Below are positions 58,520-64,000 of a DNA stretch of 64,000 nucleotides, in pieces. Below the pieces are notes generated by a model. That model ran no database searches. It was not told where the DNA came from and saw only the letters and a program-made list of their open reading frames with translations. The position numbers and the translations under genes are program-made. Each line of letters begins with the position of its first letter. Within the stretch, counting starts at the first letter, position 1. This DNA comes from Oceanobacillus neutriphilus (lineage in GTDB: Bacteria; Bacillota; Bacilli; Bacillales; Amphibacillaceae), in the NCBI RefSeq assembly GCF_014645515.1, contig NZ_BMLW01000010.1, positions 62,001 through 126,000 on the forward strand. Direction: 5' to 3'.

Positions 58520-59128
58520 TTAGTTAAGCGATATCGTATAGACTGATACGCCCTCATGTTCGTTCATTGGCTCGACATTTATAGTGATATTTTCTTCGAG
58601 GTTTTTTAACTCAAATTCGAACTCGATAGGGACCCATATTCCCGTATCGTTTTTATAATAATAATCGCTGTTTGGATCGGACATAGCTCCGGTAACCTCG
58701 TCGAGTTCCTCTTCGCCTTGTTTTACGTAGAAGATAGCAGCTTGCATAAACGAGGTTTTATCCTGGAAACTATCGTTAGTGTAAAGCGTATCTAACTTAA
58801 GTACAGCTCCACCATCTTTCTCGGCTATTTCCGCCTCTTTTAATTCAAATGAAAAGTCGCCGAATTGGAACGTAGAATCTTCGCCTAAGTCAATTTGCAC
58901 TGATGTAGGCTCGGCATTTTCTTCGATAGGATCTTCGGACTCCTCCTCTTCGGCATTCGCTTCCTGTTCGTCATTCGTAGGCTCGCTTGATTTGCCGTCC
59001 GCCTTGTCGTCTTTTCCTCCGTTACTATTAAACGCAGCGATTACAATAAAAACTACGCAAACAAATATAACTGCGCCTAAGATGACACGTTTGGGACTCG
59101 GATTATTTCCGTTAGTTTCTTTCGTCAT
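58520..59128 (-). CDS. Membrane-anchored extracytoplasmic protein, possible superinfection or conversion factor
   Basis: About 202 residues. A basic N-terminus (NPSPKRVILG) is followed by one membrane helix (VILGAVIFVCVVFIVIAAFN). Then come a Glu/Asp/Ser-rich linker and a C-terminal beta domain (FQFGDFSFELKEAEI, VLKLDTLYTNDS, GIWVPIEFEFELKNLEENIT). The beta domain resembles immunoglobulin-like DUF4352/DUF5067 lipoprotein domains. ATG 59128 (minus) has AAAGGAG nine bases upstream and is preferred to 59149. Its position beside attR, against late transcription, is typical of lysogen-expressed genes. Confidence 0.7.
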   Translation of the reverse strand: MTKETNGNNPSPKRVILGAVIFVCVVFIVIAAFNSNGGKDDKADGKSSEPTNDEQEANAEEEESEDPIEENAEPTSVQIDLGEDSTFQFGDFSFELKEAEIAEKDGGAVLKLDTLYTNDSFQDKTSFMQAAIFYVKQGEEELDEVTGAMSDPNSDYYYKNDTGIWVPIEFEFELKNLEENITINVEPMNEHEGVSVYTISLN

Positions 59129-59149
59129 ATAACTTTGCTCCTTTAACAT

Positions 59150-59477
59150 TTTTGGTAAATTTTACGTTAACTCTAGCGTACCATATAACCGGTATATTTT
59201 ACATAATTATTTCGTAGATGTTTCGAAGAGATTACGGACAATTATATCGAATTTTAAGCGCACATTATTATAGGAAGAAACTCGGTATAAATAGTACTAA
59301 ATATGTTACTGCTTGTACGAATCGGCTAATTTCGTTATAATAAAGTTGTGAGACACAATAACGGATGAATGTCGGACAATTGCGGAGGTTGTCAGACTTA
59401 TATAACGTAAGCTATGCGCTCTAAGCCATCGGAGAGTAAGTGGCAGAGTGTTCGTAGAATGTTCGGGTAAATTTCGT
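59150..59477. promoter_or_regulatory. attR arm region
   Basis: No gene is visible. It contains GTTGTGAGAC (59345-59354), the variant GTTGTCAGAC (59388-59397) and the block starting AAGCTATGCG (59409-59464) that resembles the attL side. These are candidate integrase or excisionase arm sites. The first 80 bases probably hold the promoter of the 58520-59128 gene. Confidence 0.4.
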
Positions 59478-59529
59478 ACAGCCTTCTAAGCTGTGGGTCG
59501 CAGGTTCGAATCCTGCCTGGGACGTAAAT
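59478..59529 (+). repeat. attR core, 52-bp direct repeat (host 3' half of tRNA-Arg)
   Basis: Identical to 2213-2264. It is the remnant of the original tRNA-Arg 3' half, now without its 5' half and silent as a tRNA. Confidence 0.95.
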
Positions 59530-59537
59530 TAGATAAA

Positions 59538-59578
59538 AACGCTCAAACTCTTCATATATAAGGGATTGAGCGTTTTTT
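59538..59578 (+). terminator. Original tRNA operon terminator, displaced by the prophage
   Basis: AAACGCTCAA and TTGAGCGTTT enclose a loop of about 18 bases and end in T6. It lies just after attR, so before integration it followed tRNA-Arg directly. Confidence 0.8.
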
Positions 59579-59580
59579 GG

Positions 59581-60035
59581 TATTCTTCCCGGAATATGCA
59601 GAGCTTATTAGTGCATGCCCCTTCATTTGTATGAAAAAAAGCAACAGCTTTTATGGAAGGAAATATTGTTTTATATGCTAATTTCAAATTAATATAGACC
59701 CTTTTGCTTTTTAAAGGTAACATTGTATTAGGATGCGGTATAAATGATTATAAATACATTTATGAGTTAAATGTTTGAATCTGTTTTGCATCTGACAGCG
59801 TAAATCTTTTATTCCGTGTTTAAGCACCAGCAGCAGCTTTCGACGGGAATGAATAATCGCAAATCCTGTACCGTTGTCAGGGGGAGTGCACAGAGCATAC
59901 ATTTTCGTAAGGGTGGCTGAAAGCTAATATCTATATTTAAACTTATATAGTCTCAATAAACAGTTTAAATTATGACGTATAAGGGAATAACAGATTTGAT
60001 GATTATTTTTGGTAATCCAGAATAGAGGTGAACAA
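59581..60035. other. Host intergenic region
   Basis: About 450 bases of AT-rich host sequence. I see no RNA gene, good promoter or supported ORF. A minus-strand frame of 63 codons at 59711-59902 lacks a ribosome site. Confidence 0.6.
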
Positions 60036-61010
60036 ATGAAAGATAGCACAAAGGTAATATTATTTCCAAATACGAAGAAGCAACTGGAAGAAGAAGGACT
60101 ACATGCTTTAAAGAAAAAGAAATATAAAGAAGCTTTAGAGAAATTAAATTGTCTCATTGAATACCATGAAGGAAGTCATGAAATATATATTGGTAAATTA
60201 ATGTGTCTGATGGAACTGGGAAACTATAAGGAAGCTGAACGGCTCAGTGAAGAGTTACTGGCCAATAAGGATGCACATTATTATCATTATTTCCATATTT
60301 ACTTAACAATTCTTTTTCAAACAAGCCAGTATCAGCATTTACTGAATCTGCTGGAAATAGAGTTTGAACATAATATGATTCCTGACATGCTTCAAGAGCC
60401 TTTTCAACAGTTGTACGAAATGAGTAAGAATATGAAAATAGGAATTGATGAGGATAATGCCGCCGGTTTTATAGAAGAAGTGAAGGAAGCTGTAATCAGA
60501 GAGGATTATCTGAAGCAATGGAATCTTATTGAACAGCTCCGGCGAATACATGCAGATCCGAAAGAAGATATTATTCAGCTGCTTGAAAATCAACAAGTTC
60601 ATCCTGTTATAAAAACGGCACTATTAGAATGGTTCAGAGAAGCAGGTGTAGAAAAGTCGGTTCATATACATAAGTTTGATACAAAGATGATGGCCGAGCC
60701 ATCTAATCTGAACCAAATCTCTAAGGAGAACAGCTACATAGTCATAATGAGAGAACTGGAAAATCGTACGGGAGATAACCCTACTTTATTACATTTACTT
60801 CAGCAGCTCCTATATCGTTACTTTTATGTGACCTACCCATTCATACCTGCAGAAAACGATACAGTTTCTATTGCAGAGGCGGTTTACGCACTTGGGAATG
60901 ACTATTTACAGATGGATATAAAGCTGGAGGACCTGGATATATCTGCTCAATCATGGGCAGAATCTATAAAAATTTGCAATTCCCTTTATTTAAGTATTAT
61001 TGAAGAGTAG
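60036..61010 (+). CDS. ysoA: TPR-repeat protein YsoA
   Basis: A 324-residue helical protein with tetratricopeptide-like units (GLHALKKKKYKEALEKLNCL, MELGNYKEAERLSEELLA). It is located directly before tig as in B. subtilis, which supports the name ysoA. The role is unknown; TPR proteins usually mediate protein contacts. ATG 60036 follows GAGGTG. The in-frame ATG 60009 is upstream of that site and less likely. Host-like codon use. Confidence 0.85.
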   Translation: MKDSTKVILFPNTKKQLEEEGLHALKKKKYKEALEKLNCLIEYHEGSHEIYIGKLMCLMELGNYKEAERLSEELLANKDAHYYHYFHIYLTILFQTSQYQHLLNLLEIEFEHNMIPDMLQEPFQQLYEMSKNMKIGIDEDNAAGFIEEVKEAVIREDYLKQWNLIEQLRRIHADPKEDIIQLLENQQVHPVIKTALLEWFREAGVEKSVHIHKFDTKMMAEPSNLNQISKENSYIVIMRELENRTGDNPTLLHLLQQLLYRYFYVTYPFIPAENDTVSIAEAVYALGNDYLQMDIKLEDLDISAQSWAESIKICNSLYLSIIEE

Positions 61011-61018
61011 TAAAATGC

Positions 61019-61046
61019 TTGAAACACATAAGATATATGTTATAAT
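61019..61046 (+). promoter_or_regulatory. Promoter of tig
   Basis: TTGAAA (61019-61024), a 16-base spacer, TATAAT (61041-61046). Confidence 0.75.
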
Positions 61047-61129
61047 GAGGTGGTTGTAAATTTGGAAAAAACTATTGATCAAATGAATAATGAAATGCAA
61101 TGATAGATTTGATTTTGGAGGGAATAATA

Positions 61130-62416
61130 ATGACAACAAAATGGGAAAAACAAGAAGGTAATAAAGGTGTATTAACGTTTGAAGTTACGACTGAGGAATT
61201 TGATCAGGCGCTAGATCAAGCATTTAAAAAAGTATCAAAGGATGTACAAGTTCCTGGATTCCGTAAAGGAAAAATTCCCCGCGGTATTTTTGAAAAACGC
61301 TTTGGCGTAGAATCCCTATATCAAGATGCGGTAGATATTGTACTTCCAGGTGCTTATTCTAAAGCAGTTGATGAAGCTGAGATTTTCCCGATTGCACAAC
61401 CATCTATTGATATTGACCAAATTGAAAAAGGACAGCCGCTTGTTTTCACTGCTGAAGTAGAAGTGAAACCGGAAGTGAAACTTGGTGAATACAAAGGATT
61501 AGAAGTAGAAGAACAGTCTGTAGAAGTAACAGATGAAGATGTGGAGCAGGAAATTGAAAATCTTCGTGAGCGTCAAGCAGAATTAGTTGTAAAAGAAGAC
61601 AGCGAAATTGAAAATGGTGATACAGCTGTAATCGACTTTGAAGGATTTAAAGACGGTGAAGCTTTTGAAGGCGGCCAAGGTGAAAATCATTCACTTGAAA
61701 TTGGTTCCGGTCAATTTATTCCTGGATTTGAAGAGCAATTAATCGGTAAAAAAGCCGGAGACGAAACAGAAGTAAAAGTAACATTCCCTGAAGAATACCA
61801 TGCAGAAGACTTAGCTGGTCAAGAAGCTGTATTCAAAGTGAAAATTCATGAAGTAAAGGCAAAAGAATTGCCAGAGCTTGACGATGAATTTGCAAAAGAT
61901 GTGGATGAAGATGTAGAAACACTTGATGAACTAAAAGCAAAGAAGCGTGAAGAGCTGGAAACAAACAAAAAGCAGCAGGCTGAAAATGAAAAACGTGAAG
62001 AGTTGCTTCAACAAGCTTCAGACAACATTGAAGTAGAGATTCCTGAAGCTATGGTGGATACAGAAGTAAATCAAATGGTTCGTGAATTCGAACAGCAGCT
62101 TCAAATGCAAGGTATGACATTAGAAATGTACAGCCAATTTTCAGGGCAGGATGAAGATGCACTAAAAGAACAGATGCGTGCTGATGCTGAAAAACGCGTG
62201 AAAACAAATCTTACTTTAGAAGCTATCGCAGAAGCAGAAGATCTGAAAGCTACTGAAGAAGATATTGATGCAGAACTTGAAAAAATGGGTTCTATGTATG
62301 GAGTTGAAAAAGAGCAGCTTGTTCAAATGCTTGGCGGTTCAACAGAAACGTTGGAAAATGATTTGAAAATGCGTGCTGCAATTGACTTCTTAGCAGAAAA
62401 TAGCAAAACAAAATAA
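61130..62416 (+). CDS. tig: Trigger factor
   Basis: Ribosome-associated chaperone and prolyl isomerase. The 428 residues show the ribosome-binding signature [11 protein letters not shown] (about 43-53). The FKBP-type domain has [20 protein letters not shown] and [14 protein letters not shown] (about 160-200). The helical C-terminal domain follows. ATG 61130 follows TTGGAGGGAATAATA. The ATG 61100 in the same frame has no ribosome site. Length is normal for Bacillaceae. Confidence 0.97.
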   Translation: MTTKWEKQEGNKGVLTFEVTTEEFDQALDQAFKKVSKDVQVPGFRKGKIPRGIFEKRFGVESLYQDAVDIVLPGAYSKAVDEAEIFPIAQPSIDIDQIEKGQPLVFTAEVEVKPEVKLGEYKGLEVEEQSVEVTDEDVEQEIENLRERQAELVVKEDSEIENGDTAVIDFEGFKDGEAFEGGQGENHSLEIGSGQFIPGFEEQLIGKKAGDETEVKVTFPEEYHAEDLAGQEAVFKVKIHEVKAKELPELDDEFAKDVDEDVETLDELKAKKREELETNKKQQAENEKREELLQQASDNIEVEIPEAMVDTEVNQMVREFEQQLQMQGMTLEMYSQFSGQDEDALKEQMRADAEKRVKTNLTLEAIAEAEDLKATEEDIDAELEKMGSMYGVEKEQLVQMLGGSTETLENDLKMRAAIDFLAENSKTK

Positions 62417-62442
62417 AGTGTTAAATAAAAAAAGAGGATACA

Positions 62443-62480
62443 AAAGACAAGGTGCGCCTATATACGTGCCTTGTCTTTCC
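62443..62480 (+). terminator. Terminator-like hairpin after tig
   Basis: AAAGACAAGG pairs perfectly with CCTTGTCTTT around an 18-base loop containing GTGCGCC..GTGCC. The T tract is short, so termination may be partial. Confidence 0.65.
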
Positions 62481-62575
62481 TGTTAATTAGGACGCAGTCG
62501 AAAAAACAATTTTTTTGTCAAAACTGCATTTTTCCTGCCTGGAAAAGCATACTATACAAATGGAATTGCAAATAG

Positions 62576-62603
62576 TTGACATTTAAAAGAATTGAGGCAT
62601 ACT
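62576..62603 (+). promoter_or_regulatory. Possible clpX promoter, upstream
   Basis: TTGACA (62576-62581), a 16-base spacer, CATACT (62598-62603). Confidence 0.45.
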
Positions 62604-62658
62604 GGAATGACAGACTTATCATACGATTGTTTATTGAAAATATAAAAAGTATATTGTT

Positions 62659-62686
62659 TTGTATTTCTATATGTATCTGATATGAT
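62659..62686 (+). promoter_or_regulatory. Possible clpX promoter, downstream
   Basis: TTGTAT (62659-62664), a 16-base spacer, TATGAT (62681-62686) with an extended TG before the -10. Confidence 0.45.
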
Positions 62687-62731
62687 AAATTATAAAGCTG
62701 ACTGCTAATCTGTAACAGCTCATACAGAGGT

Positions 62732-62884
62732 GATGGAATTGGTTAAGTCGAAAGGACAGAAACGATAGCCAAAAATGCCCTTTTTGTGGGAAGAATGGAT
62801 AAAAAGTTCAAAAGTTAGTAGCTGGTCAGGCGATTATATATGATGAGAAAGTCTTGGAGATTGTTGAGGAAGGCGGCGAAAAGT
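62732..62884 (+). pseudogene. Decayed duplicate of the ClpX zinc-finger N-terminus
   Basis: From about 62750 to 62878 the DNA aligns with the first 40 or so codons of clpX. One frame reads KCPFCGKNG, a TAA, then KVQKLVAGQ, IIYDE and [10 protein letters not shown], ending with a TAA just before the clpX ATG. Matching clpX blocks are [22 protein letters not shown] and EIVEEE. The copy has an in-frame stop and an insertion near its start, and it has lost the second cysteine pair. It can hardly be functional as a zinc domain. Confidence 0.75.
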
Positions 62885-62885
62885 A

Positions 62886-64000
62886 ATGTTTAAATTCAAT
62901 GAAGAAAAAGGACAATTAAAATGTTCTTTTTGTGGGAAAAGTCAAGAACAGGTACGGAAATTGGTAGCTGGTCCTGGCGTTTATATATGTGATGAATGTA
63001 TTGAACTGTGTACAGAAATTGTTGAGGAAGAACTTGGTACAGAAGAAGGCATGGAAATGAATGAAATTCCAAAGCCGAAAGAAATCTGTGACACACTTGA
63101 TGATTATGTAATTGGACAGGATAAAGCAAAGAGGAACCTTTCCGTTGCAGTATATAATCACTACAAACGTGTTAACTCAGGTATGAATAGCGGCGATGTA
63201 GAAATTTCTAAAAGTAATATTGCGATGATTGGACCGACTGGCAGCGGTAAAACACTCCTGGCTCAAACATTAGCAAGAATTATTAATGTACCTTTTGCGA
63301 TGGCAGATGCAACATCATTAACAGAAGCTGGATATGTAGGGGAAGATGTAGAAAATATTCTTCTTAAGCTGATTCAATCTGCAGACTACGATGTAGAAAA
63401 AGCAGAAAAAGGGATTATTTATATTGACGAAATTGATAAGGTAGCCAGAAAATCTGAAAACCCTTCTATTACCAGAGATGTTTCCGGGGAAGGCGTGCAG
63501 CAGGCCCTTTTAAAAATTCTTGAAGGAACAGTAGCAAGTGTTCCTCCTCAAGGTGGAAGAAAACATCCACATCAGGAATTTATTCAAATCGATACAACAA
63601 ATATTTTATTTATTGTCGGCGGTGCATTTGATGGCATTGATCAAGTAATAAAACGTCGTATTGGTAAAAAGGTTATCGGTTTTGGTGCTAACGAAGAGAA
63701 GGAAGAATTAGATACAGCACAACTGTTGTCTAAAGTCCTTCCGGAGGATTTATTGCGCTATGGACTCATCCCAGAGTTTATCGGACGTATACCGGTAATC
63801 GGAAGCCTTACTCCGTTGGATGAGGATGCACTAATTGAAATCCTGACTAAACCAAAGAACGCCTTGGTCAAGCAGTATCAAAAGCTATTTGAAATTGATA
63901 ATGTAGAGCTTGAGTTCGAGCAGGAAGCATTGGAAGAGATTGCGAAGAAAGCTATTGAACGGAAAACAGGTGCACGCGGATTACGTTCTATCATAGAAGG
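62886..64000 (+). CDS. clpX: ClpX ATPase subunit (3' end outside window)
   Basis: AAA+ unfoldase that feeds ClpP. The start ATG 62886 gives [20 protein letters not shown] with the C4 zinc finger (CSFC..CDEC). Then come [20 protein letters not shown], Walker A GPTGSGKT, the pore loop GYVGED, Walker [10 protein letters not shown], and sensor and arginine-finger parts ([11 protein letters not shown]). The frame is open to the window end at [11 protein letters not shown]. It follows tig as in other Bacillaceae. The zinc-finger region has a broken duplicate directly upstream. Confidence 0.97.
   Translation, partial: MFKFNEEKGQLKCSFCGKSQEQVRKLVAGPGVYICDECIELCTEIVEEELGTEEGMEMNEIPKPKEICDTLDDYVIGQDKAKRNLSVAVYNHYKRVNSGMNSGDVEISKSNIAMIGPTGSGKTLLAQTLARIINVPFAMADATSLTEAGYVGEDVENILLKLIQSADYDVEKAEKGIIYIDEIDKVARKSENPSITRDVSGEGVQQALLKILEGTVASVPPQGGRKHPHQEFIQIDTTNILFIVGGAFDGIDQVIKRRIGKKVIGFGANEEKEELDTAQLLSKVLPEDLLRYGLIPEFIGRIPVIGSLTPLDEDALIEILTKPKNALVKQYQKLFEIDNVELEFEQEALEEIAKKAIERKTGARGLRSIIE

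Larger units (their letters stand above)
2213..59529 (+). mobile_element. Complete siphovirus-type prophage, about 57.3 kb
   Basis: Bounded by the 52-bp att repeat in tRNA-Arg, with a tyrosine integrase at the left end. It then carries replication, nucleotide metabolism, regulation, packaging, head, tail and lysis modules in normal order. Every essential siphovirus function that I can name is present with an uninterrupted frame, and no insertion sequence is visible. The excised circle would be 57,265 bp (59478 minus 2213). The gene style (CGA and ACG codons, frequent TTG starts, little GGCC) differs clearly from the flanking host genes. Confidence 0.95.

Noticed and set aside
59711..59902. 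63-codon minus-strand ORF beyond attR
   Set aside because: No ribosome site or recognisable domain, and the composition is that of intergenic DNA.
61062..61103. 13-codon upstream ORF before tig
   Set aside because: Its ribosome site would lie at or before the predicted transcription start of the tig promoter, so it is unlikely to be translated.
1..64000. CRISPR array or transposon
   Set aside because: No regularly spaced repeats and no transposase-like frame with terminal inverted repeats. The only long exact repeat that I found is the att core.

Overview
The window is a low-GC Bacillota chromosome carrying one apparently complete siphovirus-type prophage of about 57.3 kb. The flanks hold rph, rdgB and ysnB on the left and ysoA, tig and clpX on the right. 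That order, the strong GGAGG ribosome sites and the AT-rich spacers fit Bacillaceae. A halophilic genus such as Oceanobacillus or Virgibacillus is my guess and is not shown by the sequence.

The prophage sits in the 3' half of tRNA-Arg(TCT). A perfect 52-bp repeat (attL 2213-2264, attR 59478-59529) marks its ends, and the tRNA stays intact at the left end. A tyrosine integrase follows directly. From 3.7 to 33.6 kb an almost unbroken plus-strand early/middle region encodes many small proteins and a replication set: helicase loader, DnaB-like helicase, TOPRIM primase, SSB-like protein, family A DNA polymerase, RuvC-like resolvase and two PD-(D/E)XK nucleases. It also encodes nucleotide enzymes (RNR alpha and beta with a flavodoxin, MazG, ThyX), an HNH homing endonuclease, a wall-active 3D-domain protein and a C5 DNA methyltransferase. 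Two sigma-like proteins (12.0 and 32.9 kb) probably time gene expression. A GC-rich, hairpin-dense, ORF-poor segment at 13.48-13.85 kb looks like a structured RNA.

The minus strand carries four islands: two XRE regulators (11.3-11.8 kb), one gene with its own promoter (32.4-32.8 kb), a set of tiny membrane or secreted proteins behind a near-consensus promoter (33.7-34.65 kb), and a YolD-like plus a membrane-anchored protein beside attR (58.0-59.1 kb). These are the likely lysogeny and conversion genes. No classical CI gene lies next to the integrase.

A 1.6-kb repeat-rich non-coding stretch (34.68-36.24 kb) separates early from late genes. The late operon runs terS, terL, portal, collagen-like protein, scaffold, decoration, capsid, connector and tail genes. 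It continues with a second collagen-like protein, the chaperone pair joined by a -1 frameshift, tape measure, Dit, Tal/fibre, XhlA, holin and amidase endolysin. The prophage is strongly depleted in GGCC: I count five sites in 57 kb against six in 6.7 kb of flanking host DNA.
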